From positions 501,501 through 565,500 of the forward strand of contig NZ_CP090095.1 in the NCBI RefSeq assembly GCF_021391675.1: a stretch of 64,000 nt of DNA. The letters run 5' to 3'. This document shows, piece after piece, positions 1 to 9,766 of this stretch. The notes beneath the pieces are model-generated. The model had not been told where the DNA came from. It was given only the letters and a program-made list of their open reading frames with translations, and made no database searches. This DNA is from Neorhizobium galegae (GTDB lineage: Bacteria; Pseudomonadota; Alphaproteobacteria; Rhizobiales; Rhizobiaceae). The translations under genes were made by a program, and so were the position numbers. Positions within the stretch are counted from its first letter, which is position 1; the number at the start of each line of letters is the position of its first letter.

Positions 1-633
1 CATCGGCCGGAAGGAGGGTCGCGATTTCAGCCGCTGATACCAGTCCTTGGCGACCGGCGTCTCCGACCAGTCGATCTCGCCAAGATAATCGAGAATCGAA
101 ATCGAAGCGGCGGCGGCAAGGTCGGCATAGCTCAGCCGGTCGCCCGCAAGCCAGGGCCGTGAACCGGCAAGCCAGGAGAGATATTTCATGTGCTGGCGGA
201 TATTGGCGCGGGATGTGCGCAGCACCTTCGAATCCGGCGCGCCTCCGCCTTGAGCCGTCGTCATCTGCAGCTTGTAGACCCGCTCCCGGGTCAGCGGCCG
301 GGTGACATCCTGCTCCATCTTCTGCAGGAACCATTCCGTCAGGCGCCGGATCTCGGCGCGCTGCCACGGGTCTTCCGCAAGCAGCCGGCGGTCGCGCTTC
401 AGCACGCCGTGGGTTTCGTCGAGGAATTCCAGGAGCACGGAAGGGCCACAAAGCACTCTCATGCTGTCGTCGACATAGACCGGGAGCGTGCCCGCAGGAT
501 TGAGCGTCAGGAATTCCCGCCGCTTTTCCCATGGCTGTTCCTCGACCAGATCCGCCTGGAAGCCATATTCGGCGAGAATCAGCCGGACGAACCGGGAGGC
601 CGAAGACATGGAATGATGATAGAGCGTGGGCAT
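1..633 (-). CDS. fzlA: FtsZ-binding GST-fold protein FzlA (3' end cut by the window edge)
   Basis: The reading frame starts at the ATG at 633 and stays open to position 1, giving 211 residues without a stop, so the C-terminus lies outside the window. The N-terminus (MPTLYHHSMSSASRFVRLIL) is a GST thioredoxin-like fold, followed by LNPAGTLPVYVDD and a helical GST C-domain with WLAGDRLSYADLAAA. This is the alphaproteobacterial GST-like family called FzlA in Caulobacter, which binds FtsZ and governs constriction. It lies divergent from uppP, another envelope gene. Assignment rests on remembered similarity to rhizobial FzlA; a plain glutathione S-transferase is the alternative name. Confidence 0.8.
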   Translation of the reverse strand, partial: MPTLYHHSMSSASRFVRLILAEYGFQADLVEEQPWEKRREFLTLNPAGTLPVYVDDSMRVLCGPSVLLEFLDETHGVLKRDRRLLAEDPWQRAEIRRLTEWFLQKMEQDVTRPLTRERVYKLQMTTAQGGGAPDSKVLRTSRANIRQHMKYLSWLAGSRPWLAGDRLSYADLAAAASISILDYLGEIDWSETPVAKDWYQRLKSRPSFRPM

Positions 634-789
634 GGATACTTGAACTTCACGAACTTCGTATAGGAGGGGCAGGGGCGCCTCGCGCGCCCGCCTGACATAT
701 GGCAGCTATATGGATTTGGTAGTCCCAAGACAAGCAACGGCTCATAAACTGCTTAAAACTGCCCTTATCTGCTCAATAAAGGATTAAGA

Positions 790-1596
790 ATGGCGGATCA
801 GTCCATCATCAGCGCGCTCATCCTCGGTTTGATCGAGGGGCTCACTGAATTTCTTCCTGTTTCCTCGACCGCCCACGTTCTCTTGGCTGGTCATTTCCTC
901 GGTTTCCAGTCCCCCGGCAACACTTTCGCGGTCCTGATCCAGCTCGGTGCGATCCTCGCCATCCTGCTCGTTTATGCCCGCAAGCTGCTGCAGATCGCGG
1001 CCGACCTGCCGACCAGTCCCAAGGCGCGCAGGTTCGTGGCAACGGTGCTGACCGCATTCCTGCCCGCGGCGGTGATCGGCGCTTTGGCCCACAGCTTCAT
1101 CAAGGCCGTGCTGTTCGAGACGCCGATGCTGATCTGTGTCATGCTGATCCTCGGCGGCTTCGTGCTGCTTGTGGTCGACAGGATCAAGTTTCAGCCCAAA
1201 TACCACGACGTGATGGATTATCCGCTGTCGCTCGCCTTCAAGATCGGGCTCTTCCAATGCCTGGCGATGATCCCCGGCACGTCGCGATCCGGCGCGACGA
1301 TCGTCGGTGCACTGCTGCTCGGCGCGGATAAGCGCTCGGCGGCGGAATTTTCGTTCTTCCTCGCCATGCCGACCATGCTCGGCGCCTTCGCGCTCGATCT
1401 TTACAAAAACCGCAATGCCTTGAGTCTCGACGACAGCGCGTTGATTGCGGTCGGTTTTATCGCCGCTTTCGTCACTGCCATCCTGGTAGTGCGCTCGCTG
1501 CTCGATTTCGTGTCGAGCCGCGGCTATGCGCCGTTCGCCTACTGGCGAATCGTCATCGGCGCCGCGGGCCTGATCGCCCTGCTGCTGGGAGCGTAA
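790..1596 (+). CDS. uppP: Undecaprenyl-diphosphatase (BacA/UppP)
   Basis: Integral membrane phosphatase that converts undecaprenyl diphosphate to the monophosphate, recycling the lipid carrier for peptidoglycan and O-antigen. The 268 residues match the family length. The two signature motifs are present: a Glu-rich [17 protein letters not shown] at residues 13-29 and PGTSRSG at 162-168. About eight hydrophobic helices are visible. The ATG follows a purine-rich AAAGGATTAAG. Transcription diverges from fzlA. Confidence 0.96.
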   Translation: MADQSIISALILGLIEGLTEFLPVSSTAHVLLAGHFLGFQSPGNTFAVLIQLGAILAILLVYARKLLQIAADLPTSPKARRFVATVLTAFLPAAVIGALAHSFIKAVLFETPMLICVMLILGGFVLLVVDRIKFQPKYHDVMDYPLSLAFKIGLFQCLAMIPGTSRSGATIVGALLLGADKRSAAEFSFFLAMPTMLGAFALDLYKNRNALSLDDSALIAVGFIAAFVTAILVVRSLLDFVSSRGYAPFAYWRIVIGAAGLIALLLGA

Positions 1597-1621
1597 AAAG
1601 AAGGCGGCTCAAAAGGCCGCC
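1595..1621 (-). terminator. Rho-independent terminator of the small minus-strand gene
   Basis: GGCGGC (1603-1608) pairs with GCCGCC (1616-1621) around a 7-nt loop. Read on the minus strand the stem is followed by TTCTTTTT, a typical U-tract, 16 nt after the stop of the small gene at 1637. On the plus strand the stem also lies just after the uppP stop but lacks a U-tract, so it serves the minus strand best. Confidence 0.65.
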
Positions 1622-1636
1622 GACTTCCCGATCACA

Positions 1637-1789
1637 TCAATGATGGATGGATGCCGTGCTGCACGGGTCGACGCCGTATGCGGGCGTGCATTCGCTCTTG
1701 CCGGCTGCGCCCGTCGTCGGGGCCATGAAGGAGCCCGCGAGGATGATCAGCGCTGCGCATGCAAAAAAGAGGGCGATGGGCTTGCCCAT
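1637..1789 (-). CDS. Small secreted or membrane-anchored protein (50 aa), unknown function
   Basis: From the ATG at 1789 the product begins MGKPIALFFACAALIILAGS, a short charged N-terminus and a hydrophobic core like a signal peptide or membrane anchor. The mature part is about 25 residues, Gly/Thr-rich, with two cysteines (SECTPAYGVDPCS) that could form a disulfide. An in-frame GTG at 1825 would add 12 residues. A terminator follows on the same strand, which supports a real transcript. I do not recognise a family; the call rests on the signal-like start, the terminator and the isolated position. Confidence 0.5.
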   Translation of the reverse strand: MGKPIALFFACAALIILAGSFMAPTTGAAGKSECTPAYGVDPCSTASIHH

Positions 1790-2048
1790 GGAGGAATGCC
1801 TTTCGATGGAAGATTTTATCGTCACGGTTGCGCCGCTTGTTTGGTGAGGGAGGATCTATGGGTTGGATTAGAAGAATTCAATAAAGGATTTTGCTGAACC
1901 GGCCGTTAACGCGAACGCTTCAGCCACTGCGACCTTTGTGCCACAATCCTTGCCCGAAACATGAGCGACAACAAAGGGGTGCCCGATTTTTCATCGGGCA
2001 CGACCGGTATATCGAAGCGAAACAAATCGCTGGATATGGTTAATGATA

Positions 2049-3029
2049 TCAGGCCGCGCGGCCGGAGCCCGTGTACTGGCCCTGCGGGCGATACTGCACA
2101 AGGTAGGATGGCAGGATAGAGGACGCGAGCGTCGGGCGGATGCCTATCCCCTGCAGCGTGCGGCCTTCCGTGACGGCGGCATCGGAAACCACGGTGTCGA
2201 TCTTCAGCAGCTTCACCTGGTCGCTGGTGATCGGCGGCTGGACGAAGGGGATCAGAGACGCGATGCTGCCGATCAGCGATGCGAAGCCGAAGGGCAGAGA
2301 GACGAGCGCATTGCTGCGATTGGTGACGCGCAACATCGTCTCGAGACACTGGCGGAAGGTCATGACCTCGCCGCCGCCCAGCTCATAGATCTTGCCGGAT
2401 GCAATCGTGCCGTCGACCGAGCGTGCGACGGTTTCGGCAACGTCCTCCACATAGACCGGCTGGAACTTCGTCTTGCCGCCGCCGATCAGCGGCAGGGCAG
2501 GGAAAGTGCGGGCCATGGAGGCGAACTTGTTGAAGAAGCTGTCTTCCGGGCCGAAGACGATCGACGGCCGCAGGATCACGGCATCCGGCAGCGTCGAAAG
2601 GATCGTCGCCTCGGCGCGGCCCTTGCTGCGTGCATAGGACGATTCCGAATCGACATCGGCGCCGATCGCGGAAATATGGGTAAGCTTGGCACCGGCCGCA
2701 CGTGCCGCATCGACAACCGCGCGAGCACCAAAATCCTGGACGGCGTCGAACGTGTTGCGGCCGCTCTCGAACATGATGCCGACGCAGTTGACCACATGCG
2801 AAGCGCCTTCGACGGCCTTGATGACCGACTGGCGGTAGCGAAGATTCGCCTGGACCAGCGAGATCTGCCCGACATAGCCGGCCGGCAGCAGGAAGCCTGC
2901 GAGATCCGGACGGCGGACGGCAACCCGGACGCGATAACCGCGCTTGGCGAGCGTACGAACCACATGCCTGCCGACGAAGCCCGATCCTCCGAAAACGGTG
3001 ACGAGCGGCGGAAGGTTGTTGATGGTCAT
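2049..3029 (-). CDS. Complex I NDUFA9-like NAD(P)-binding protein (atypical SDR)
   Basis: A 326-aa atypical short-chain dehydrogenase / epimerase-like protein. The Rossmann motif GGSGFVG is at residues 14-20, and a YARSK (YxxxK) pair is present at Y132/K136. The family resembles the mitochondrial complex I accessory subunit NDUFA9 and is common in Alphaproteobacteria; a role in complex I or quinone biology is inferred from the family name, not shown here. It stands alone, with its ATG about 100 bp downstream of the DUF1330 gene. A generic sugar-nucleotide epimerase is less likely given the C-terminal region. Confidence 0.82.
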   Translation of the reverse strand: MTINNLPPLVTVFGGSGFVGRHVVRTLAKRGYRVRVAVRRPDLAGFLLPAGYVGQISLVQANLRYRQSVIKAVEGASHVVNCVGIMFESGRNTFDAVQDFGARAVVDAARAAGAKLTHISAIGADVDSESSYARSKGRAEATILSTLPDAVILRPSIVFGPEDSFFNKFASMARTFPALPLIGGGKTKFQPVYVEDVAETVARSVDGTIASGKIYELGGGEVMTFRQCLETMLRVTNRSNALVSLPFGFASLIGSIASLIPFVQPPITSDQVKLLKIDTVVSDAAVTEGRTLQGIGIRPTLASSILPSYLVQYRPQGQYTGSGRAA

Positions 3030-3131
3030 GGCGTGCTCCGGGAGCCTGTGGGACGAGATGAGTGCTGTTTAACCGAATCGCGGCACGGGTGGAAGTGTCT
3101 CCACTGCCGCACCGACCGCGACAACCGATTC

Positions 3132-3419
3132 TTAAAGGCCGTCGAGGACGACGATTTCGCCATCCGCCACTTCCTGGCGGATCTTGATGGCGATCGCATA
3201 TTCGGGCGAATTGTAGCAGTCGATGGCGGCCTGCATCGAAGGGAATTCGATGATGACGTTGCGGGCGCGGGACTTGCCCTCCATCGCCGCCATCGCGCCG
3301 CCGCGGGCGAGGAAATTGGCGCCGTATTTCTCGAAGGCGGGCGTGGCGGCTGCGATATAGTCCTTGTAGCGTTCCGGATCGCGGACATCGACGCGAGCGA
3401 CCCAATATCCCTTGGCCAT
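3132..3419 (-). CDS. DUF1330 domain protein (dimeric alpha/beta barrel), 95 aa
   Basis: Small cytosolic protein starting MAKGYWVARVDVRDPERYKD and containing IEFPSMQAAIDCYNSPEYA, the hallmark of DUF1330, a ferredoxin-like dimeric barrel family of unknown reaction. The ATG at 3419 has a strong ribosome site (GGAGGAAAT) 5 nt upstream. It sits between pyrF and the NDUFA9-like gene, all on the minus strand but with gaps of 100-150 bp, so an operon is uncertain. Confidence 0.85.
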   Translation of the reverse strand: MAKGYWVARVDVRDPERYKDYIAAATPAFEKYGANFLARGGAMAAMEGKSRARNVIIEFPSMQAAIDCYNSPEYAIAIKIRQEVADGEIVVLDGL

Positions 3420-3569
3420 GGTATTTCCTCCAACGTGTTTTCGGTTGCGATGACTTCAGGCAAATTCCGGGGTGAGTCAATATGACAGGCTTTGCGCCCT
3501 ATCCTGCGGTCCCCGGGAACTCTTCCCGGACGGCGGCCGGGAGAAATCGTCTCCGGTAACGAGTAGTCG

Positions 3570-4262
3570 TCAGAGCGCGCCCTGCATCTCGGCGAGGATG
3601 GCTTGTGCCGCAGCCTTCGGATCCGGCGCCTTGACGATCGGACGGCCGACGACGAGATGGCTCGATCCGGCCCGCAATGCGTCCGAAGGCGTCATGACCC
3701 GCTTCTGGTCGCCTGCGTCCGAACCCGCAGGGCGGATGCCGGGCGTGACGATCGCCATGTCAGGACCGACGATCTTGCGCACCGCAGCCGATTCCTCGGC
3801 CGAGCAGACGATGCCGCCCATGCCGGCCGCCAGGGCTTGTTCCGAGCGGCGCAGAACCAAGGTGTGCGGGTCGTATTCGTAACCGGCGTCGACGAGGTCC
3901 GTCTCGTCCATCGAGGTCAGGACCGTAACCGCGAGCAGGCAGAGGTCGGAACCCCTGGCTGCCTCGACCGCGGCGCGCATCGCCTTCGGATAGGCGTGCA
4001 GGGTGAGCATAGTCATGCCCATCTTGACGATGTTCTCGACGCCCTTGGCTACCGTGTTGTCGATGTCGAGCAGCTTCATGTCGAGGAAGACTTTTTTGCC
4101 ATCCTTCGCGAGATCGCGAGCAAATTCGAGACCGCCGGCAAACACGAGCTGATAGCCGATCTTGTAGAAGGAAACAGTGTCACCGAGCGTGGCGACCATC
4201 TTTTCGGCTTCGCCGATGGTCGGAATATCGAGGCCTACGATGAGGCGATCACGAGCGTTCAT
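3570..4262 (-). CDS. pyrF: Orotidine 5'-phosphate decarboxylase
   Basis: Catalyses the last step of UMP synthesis. The 230-aa product starts [15 protein letters not shown]; the DxKxxD catalytic array is D61-K63-D66 ([11 protein letters not shown]), and the C-terminal phosphate-binding loop VTPGIRP...VVGRPI is intact. The start at 4262 overlaps the upstream phosphatase stop by 4 bp (ATGA), so I prefer it to longer upstream reading. The downstream 3513-3529 stretch holds a 7-bp hairpin (CCGGGAA/TTCCCGG) but no U-tract. Confidence 0.96.
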   Translation of the reverse strand: MNARDRLIVGLDIPTIGEAEKMVATLGDTVSFYKIGYQLVFAGGLEFARDLAKDGKKVFLDMKLLDIDNTVAKGVENIVKMGMTMLTLHAYPKAMRAAVEAARGSDLCLLAVTVLTSMDETDLVDAGYEYDPHTLVLRRSEQALAAGMGGIVCSAEESAAVRKIVGPDMAIVTPGIRPAGSDAGDQKRVMTPSDALRAGSSHLVVGRPIVKAPDPKAAAQAILAEMQGAL

Positions 4263-4852
4263 GCCTGGAACCCTTCCCATTTTTCGATGGGCGTCCAGTC
4301 GCATGAGACAGTCCGATCCGCAAGGGTGAAGCAGAAGAGATTTCCGCCGCCACCCGGCTGGTCCCGGTCGCGGGCGATCGGCGAGCCGGTGAGGTGGCAT
4401 TTCAACAGCGTTCCAACGCCGCCATGCCCGACGAAGGCGATCGGCATGTGTGGATCGTGATCGGCGAGAATTCTGGTGACCGCCGAAACGATGCGGCTCT
4501 GCGCGTCCACGGCGCGCTCCCAGCCTTTGAAGCTCTCTTCCGGATGGGCAAAAAACCAGTTCGCAGCGTCCTCGAACAGCGGCGGCGGCAGGAAACCGGT
4601 CGCCGAGCGGTCGTTCTCATGGGTGTCGTGCGCGATCTCGATCGAAATCCCCGAGGCGGCAGCGATGATTCCGGCGGTCTCTATCGCTTTCACTTCGTCG
4701 CTGGAGATGATCCGGCCGAGCTTTTTTGCCCAGTCGGACTGTGCGGCCTCATGGGCGCGGGCAGCGCCGACATCCGAAAGCCCCCATTGAGGCACCGGAA
4801 CGTCCGGATCGATACGAACCTGGGGATGGGTGATGTAGAGACCGAACGTCAT
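4259..4852 (-). CDS. Histidine phosphatase superfamily protein
   Basis: A 197-aa protein of the phosphoglycerate-mutase / SixA type. The N-terminal motif reads LYITHPQV: the catalytic His is at position 9 but the usual RHG arginine and glycine are replaced by Thr and Pro. The second motif VGHGG, with the second active His, is near residue 142. The substrate is unknown. It overlaps pyrF by 4 bp and begins 2 bp after pmtA, so the three genes are very likely one operon. Confidence 0.8.
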   Translation of the reverse strand: MTFGLYITHPQVRIDPDVPVPQWGLSDVGAARAHEAAQSDWAKKLGRIISSDEVKAIETAGIIAAASGISIEIAHDTHENDRSATGFLPPPLFEDAANWFFAHPEESFKGWERAVDAQSRIVSAVTRILADHDPHMPIAFVGHGGVGTLLKCHLTGSPIARDRDQPGGGGNLFCFTLADRTVSCDWTPIEKWEGFQA

Positions 4853-4854
4853 GG

Positions 4855-5448
4855 TCAGCCGCGGCTATAGGTCCAGAGCTGCGCAGGCGGAATATTGCGG
4901 ACCACGAAGTCGTAATGCTTGATCCGGTAACGGTCGGGCTGGGCGATGATCGGCGAGACGGGACCGTAGGTGATCTGCATCACCGGCCGGCCGGCCGGGA
5001 TGCGGTCGAGCAGGTCTTCGAGCATCGCGATACGGCGCTCCATCGGGAAACTCAAAAGCGGGATCGCCGAAACGACGCTGTCGAAGGTCTTGTCCTTCCA
5101 GGCGCCGAGCGTGCGCTTCAGGTCGAAGGCGTCGCCGTTGATGAAGTTCACACCCGGATAGGTGCGGAGGAGATGCTGAAAGAAATCGGTCGAATATTCG
5201 ACCGAGACCAGGTTTTCCGGCGAGACGCCGTGCTTCAGGATCGCCTTGGTGATGATGCCGGTGCCGGGTCCGAGTTCGAGCACAGGCAGGCCCGAGGCCG
5301 TGTCGATGACGCTTGCCATGCGTTTGGCGGTGACGGAGGAGGTGGGGCAGATCGCGCCGACCCGTTTCGGGCCGTCGATCCAACCCTTGAAGAACCGGAT
5401 CTCATCATCGAACTTGCGGCCGAGCCGTTCCTTCAAGCGCAGTTCCAT
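4855..5448 (-). CDS. pmtA: Phosphatidylethanolamine N-methyltransferase PmtA
   Basis: SAM-dependent methyltransferase of 197 aa; motif I (VLELGPGTG) is at residues 56-64. The N-terminus MELRLKERLGRKFDDEIRFF and the motif GAICPTSS match the soluble rhizobial PmtA family, which converts phosphatidylethanolamine stepwise to phosphatidylcholine on the inner face of the cytoplasmic membrane. The neighbouring phosphatase and pyrF follow with almost no spacing. A generic class I methyltransferase is the fallback; the RsmA-like family is excluded by length and N-terminus. Confidence 0.82.
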   Translation of the reverse strand: MELRLKERLGRKFDDEIRFFKGWIDGPKRVGAICPTSSVTAKRMASVIDTASGLPVLELGPGTGIITKAILKHGVSPENLVSVEYSTDFFQHLLRTYPGVNFINGDAFDLKRTLGAWKDKTFDSVVSAIPLLSFPMERRIAMLEDLLDRIPAGRPVMQITYGPVSPIIAQPDRYRIKHYDFVVRNIPPAQLWTYSRG

Positions 5449-5530
5449 TTTTTAGCCTCTCCCTTTTGCCCCATGTGGAACCCCAATGCCGCAAAAGCAA
5501 GGAAAAATGTCGCACCTGGGAAACCGCATG

Positions 5531-5559
5531 AAAAAGGCGGCTGGAGTTTTCCAGCCGCC
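5531..5559 (-). terminator. Strong Rho-independent terminator of dnaN
   Basis: A perfect 10-bp stem GGCGGCTGGA / TCCAGCCGCC (5536-5559) with a 4-nt loop, followed on the minus strand by TTTTTC. It begins 8 bp after the dnaN stop codon (TAA, 5568-5570). Confidence 0.9.
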
Positions 5560-5567
5560 TCAATGAT

Positions 5568-6686
5568 TTAAACCCGCATCGGCATCAACACATAGAGCGC
5601 ATCGTCGCCCGCCGTGTCGCGCACCAATGTCGGAGAACCGGCATCCGCCAGCATGAAGATTGCGTCGTCACCCGAAAGCTGGGCGGTAATGTCGAGCAGG
5701 TATTTGGCATTGAAGCCGATTTCCATCGGATCGTTGTCGTAACCGACCGCAACCTCTTCCGTGGCGCTGCCCGAATCCGGATTATTGACGGTCAGCATCA
5801 GCTGGCCGTCGGTCAGCGACAGTTTTACGGCTCGGCCGCGTTCGGAGGAAATGGTCGAGACGCGGTCGACGGCCCTGGTAAAGCTCTGGCAATCGACGCG
5901 CATTTCCTTGTCGTTGCCGGTCGGGATGACCCGCTGGTAATCCGGGAAAGTGCCGTCGATCAGCTTCGATGTCATCACGACCGAGCCGATTGTGACGCGG
6001 ATCTTGGCATCGGAAACCTCGACCGTGACAGCCGCTTCCGGATCGTCGACCAGTTTCTGCAGCTCGCCGACCGTCTTGCGGGGAATGATGATGCCCGGCA
6101 TTCCTTCCGAGCCCGACGGTGCCTGCACATCGGCGCGCGCCAGACGGTGACCATCGGTCGCGACCGCGCGAAGCTTCAGGTCCCCGTCGGCTTCGATCGT
6201 GTGGAAGAAGATGCCGTTCAGGTAGTAGCGGGTCTCCTCGGTGGAGATCGCGAACTGGGTGCGGTCGATCAGCATTTTCAGATCGGTCGCCTTCAGCTTG
6301 AACGTATGCGTGAAGCTGCCGGCGGTGAGATCCGGGAAGTCCGATTCCGGCAGGCACTGCAGAGAGAATTTCGACCGGCCGGATTGCACTGTCATCGAGC
6401 CGCCGTCCGGGTTGGTGGCGAGCAGCACCTCGGAACCGTCCGGCAGCTTGCGGACGATTTCATAAAGCAGGTGCGCCGGAACCGTCGTGGCTCCGGCAGT
6501 CTCGACCATAGCCGGCAGGACCTCGGTGATTTCGAGATCGAGGTCGGTCGCCTTCAGATCGAGACTGGCGCCGGACGCGCGCATCAGCACGTTGGAAAGG
6601 ATCGGGATCGTGTTCCGCCGCTCCACCACGCGATGCACGTGGTTCAGCGACTTCAGAAGGTTGGACCGCTCAAGAGTAATACGCAT
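5568..6686 (-). CDS. dnaN: DNA polymerase III subunit beta (sliding clamp)
   Basis: Ring-shaped clamp that tethers the replicative polymerase to DNA. The 372-aa product starts MRITLERSNLLKSLNHVHRV and ends in the conserved MPMRV; family length is about 370. The start at 6686 is the conserved one; the frame is open further upstream but that part is not clamp-like. As in other rhizobia, dnaN is far from dnaA (about 29 kb away here), unlike the dnaA-dnaN-recF order of many bacteria. It is divergent from rsmI across 269 bp with no other gene. Confidence 0.98.
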   Translation of the reverse strand: MRITLERSNLLKSLNHVHRVVERRNTIPILSNVLMRASGASLDLKATDLDLEITEVLPAMVETAGATTVPAHLLYEIVRKLPDGSEVLLATNPDGGSMTVQSGRSKFSLQCLPESDFPDLTAGSFTHTFKLKATDLKMLIDRTQFAISTEETRYYLNGIFFHTIEADGDLKLRAVATDGHRLARADVQAPSGSEGMPGIIIPRKTVGELQKLVDDPEAAVTVEVSDAKIRVTIGSVVMTSKLIDGTFPDYQRVIPTGNDKEMRVDCQSFTRAVDRVSTISSERGRAVKLSLTDGQLMLTVNNPDSGSATEEVAVGYDNDPMEIGFNAKYLLDITAQLSGDDAIFMLADAGSPTLVRDTAGDDALYVLMPMRV

Positions 6687-6955
6687 GGACGCAATCGCTT
6701 TCGACCGTGACGATCCGGCAGGGCCGGACCCTGATATTCTGCCGGCTTTGGGCCAGCCGGATGATGTGGACCGGCAAAATGGCAGACAACGCCTTCGAAA
6801 AGCAAGAGGTGAACAAGGCGTTAGCAAGTCATTTCACATCTGTCTCACGCACTGCACACAGAAAATATGCGTTCTCAACGGCTTGCGCTTTACTTGCCGA
6901 AGCCCGCCGGCTTGCCCATAAAGGCACATGACCATCCTTTTGCGCGTGACATTCC

Positions 6956-7859
<904 letters not shown>

Positions 7860-7873
<14 letters not shown>

Positions 7874-8243
7874 CCCAGGCTTGAAACGCCGCAAAGCCGA
7901 GCGGCAGAAGGCTCAGCGATGGGGCCATGTCTCGGAATATCTCGCCGCGCTTTATCTCTTTGCCAAAGGCTACAAGGTTCTGGCGATCCGCTACCGTACT
8001 AGGCTCGGCGAGATCGATCTCATCGTCCGCAAGGGTGATCTGGTGGCCTTTGTCGAGGTGAAGGCGCGGATCGGCGAGCAGGAGGCGATCGACGCCGTCG
8101 GTTTTTCGACACAGAGGCGCATTCGGGCCGCAAGCGATCTCTGGCTTTCGAAGCGGCAGGATGCCGCAAGGCTATCACAACGTTACGACGTGGTCGCGGT
8201 GCTTCCGGGCCGTCTGCCGCGGCATTTTGCGAACGCTTTCTGA
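7860..8243 (+). CDS. yraN: YraN / UPF0102 family nuclease-like protein
   Basis: A 127-aa protein with the UPF0102 core GHVSEYLAALYLFAKGYKVL...TRLGEIDLIVRKGDLVAFVEVKAR, a PD-(D/E)xK-like endonuclease fold resembling Holliday-junction resolvases. The function is unproven in general. It starts with GTG at 7860 inside the end of rsmI. The last gene of the pair is followed directly by the ugp regulatory region. Confidence 0.9.
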
Positions 8244-8285
8244 CGCTGATGTGAAATTGTTGCATAGGTGTGCAATGTAACATTT

Positions 8286-8318
8286 CTGACATAAAACTGT
8301 TAAGGGCCTGTCACAGCC
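8286..8318 (+). promoter_or_regulatory. Pho box (three PhoB half-sites) upstream of ugpB
   Basis: Three heptamers, CTGACAT (8286), CTGTTAA (8297) and CTGTCAC (8308), recur at exactly 11-bp spacing, matching the PhoB consensus CTGTCAT-N4 repeat on the coding strand, about 50-80 bp before the ugpB ATG. PhoB is the phosphate-starvation activator, and ugp operons are classical Pho-regulon members. Spacing and orientation are seen directly; PhoB binding is inferred. Confidence 0.82.
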
Positions 8319-8366
8319 TGGCCCTATTGCGGTCCTCACCCCAACAAAGGTGGAGAGGACCTTAAA

Positions 8367-9689
8367 ATGTTCAAAAAGCTTTCGATGGCCGCGATCGCGG
8401 TCGCTCTGTCCGCGACCTCGTCGCTTGCTGCGACCGAAGTCACCTGGTGGCATGCCATGGGCGGCGAGCTCGGTAAGAAGCTCGAAGAGATCGCTCAGAA
8501 GTTCAACGAGAGCCAGAGCGACTACAAGGTCGTTCCAGTCTACAAGGGAAGCTATCCGGAAACGTTGACCGCCGCCATCGCCGCGTTCCGTGCCGGCCAG
8601 CAGCCGGCCATCGTCCAGGTCTTCGAAGTCGGTACCGGCACGATGATGGCCGCCAAGGGCGCCGTCTACCCGGTCTACAAGCTGATGGCCGACGAAGGCG
8701 AACCCTTCGACACCAAGACATTCCTGTCTCCGGTCACCGGCTACTATTCCGATACGAAGGGCAACATCCTGTCGCTGCCCTTCAATTCCTCCACGCCGAT
8801 CATGTACTATAACAAGGACGTCTTCAAAAAGGCTGGCCTTGATCCGGAGGTTGCCCCGAAGACCTGGAAGGAAGTCGAGGAATTCTCGAGGAAGATCGTT
8901 TCCTCCGGCGCTGCCAAGTGCGGCCTCACCTCGGCCTGGATCACCTGGGTCCAGACCGAAAACCTTTCGGCGCTGCATGACAAGCCTTTCGGCACCCTGG
9001 AGAACGGTTTCGGCGGTGTGAAGTCCGAATTCACCTTCAACGGTCCTCTGCAGGTCAAGCACTGGGCAAACCTGAAGAAGTGGCAGGACGAAGGCCTGTT
9101 CAAGTATGGCGGTCCCGTCGGCGGCGACCAGGCGGCGACCATGTTCTATTCCCAGGAATGCGCCATCACGATGAACTCCTCCGCAGGCCGCGCCGGGGTC
9201 ATCAACAACGCCAAGACCTTCACGCCGGGCTTCGCTCCGCTGCCTTATTACGACGACGAGATCAAGGAGCCGAAGAACTCCATCATCGGCGGTGCCACCC
9301 TCTGGGTGCTGAACGGCAAGGAAAAGGCGACCTACAAGGGTGTAGCCAAGTTCTTCAGCTATCTCTCCAAGCCGGAAGTCCAGGCCGATTGGCACCAGTT
9401 CACCGGCTACCTGCCGATCACCAATGCCGCATATGATCTCGGCCAGAAGCAGGGTTATTACGCAAAGAACCCGGGCTCCGACATCGCCATCAAGCAGATC
9501 ACCCGCGGTACTCCCTCGGAAAATTCGAAGGGCGTGCGGTTCGGCAACTTCACCCAGGTCCGCACCATTGTCGACGAAGAGTTCCAGGCGCTCCTCGCCA
9601 ACAAGAAGGACGCCAAGCAGTCGCTCGACAGCGCGGTGCAGCGCGGCAATGCGCTTCTGCGTGAATTCGAGGCTGCCAACTCGAACTGA
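8367..9689 (+). CDS. ugpB: sn-glycerol-3-phosphate ABC transporter, periplasmic binding protein
   Basis: A 440-aa substrate-binding protein with a clear signal peptide (MFKKLSMAAIAVALSATSSLAA, cleavage expected near residue 22). The mature part opens TEVTWWHAMGG, typical of UgpB, and continues with the family 1 extracellular solute-binding fold. It captures glycerol-3-phosphate or its diesters as a phosphorus source. First gene of ugpBAEC, behind a Pho box. A strong hairpin lies between it and ugpA. No ugpQ phosphodiesterase gene follows in this window. Confidence 0.93.
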   Translation: MFKKLSMAAIAVALSATSSLAATEVTWWHAMGGELGKKLEEIAQKFNESQSDYKVVPVYKGSYPETLTAAIAAFRAGQQPAIVQVFEVGTGTMMAAKGAVYPVYKLMADEGEPFDTKTFLSPVTGYYSDTKGNILSLPFNSSTPIMYYNKDVFKKAGLDPEVAPKTWKEVEEFSRKIVSSGAAKCGLTSAWITWVQTENLSALHDKPFGTLENGFGGVKSEFTFNGPLQVKHWANLKKWQDEGLFKYGGPVGGDQAATMFYSQECAITMNSSAGRAGVINNAKTFTPGFAPLPYYDDEIKEPKNSIIGGATLWVLNGKEKATYKGVAKFFSYLSKPEVQADWHQFTGYLPITNAAYDLGQKQGYYAKNPGSDIAIKQITRGTPSENSKGVRFGNFTQVRTIVDEEFQALLANKKDAKQSLDSAVQRGNALLREFEAANSN

Positions 9690-9706
9690 TTGTTCCGATT
9701 GCTGCA

Positions 9707-9734
9707 GGGAGGACCGGCTGCCGCCGGCCCTCCC
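9707..9734 (+). other. Intercistronic hairpin between ugpB and ugpA
   Basis: GGGAGGACCGGC (9707-9718) pairs with GCCGGCCCTCCC (9723-9734) around TGCC, with 11 of 12 positions matched. No real U-tract follows. Such stems after binding-protein genes usually protect the upstream message or act as partial terminators; the role here is inferred. Confidence 0.6.
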
Positions 9735-9766
9735 TTGCTTGCTTGTTACGTTGTAGTGAGGGACCG

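Noticed and set aside
2686..2701. Other TGGCAC words as sigma-54 promoters
   Set aside because: Those at about 2686, 14388, 37866 and 54363 lack the TTGC at the right distance.
3513..3529. pyrF terminator
   Set aside because: The 7-bp stem CCGGGAA/TTCCCGG is real, but no T-run follows on the minus strand, so it is only mentioned under pyrF.
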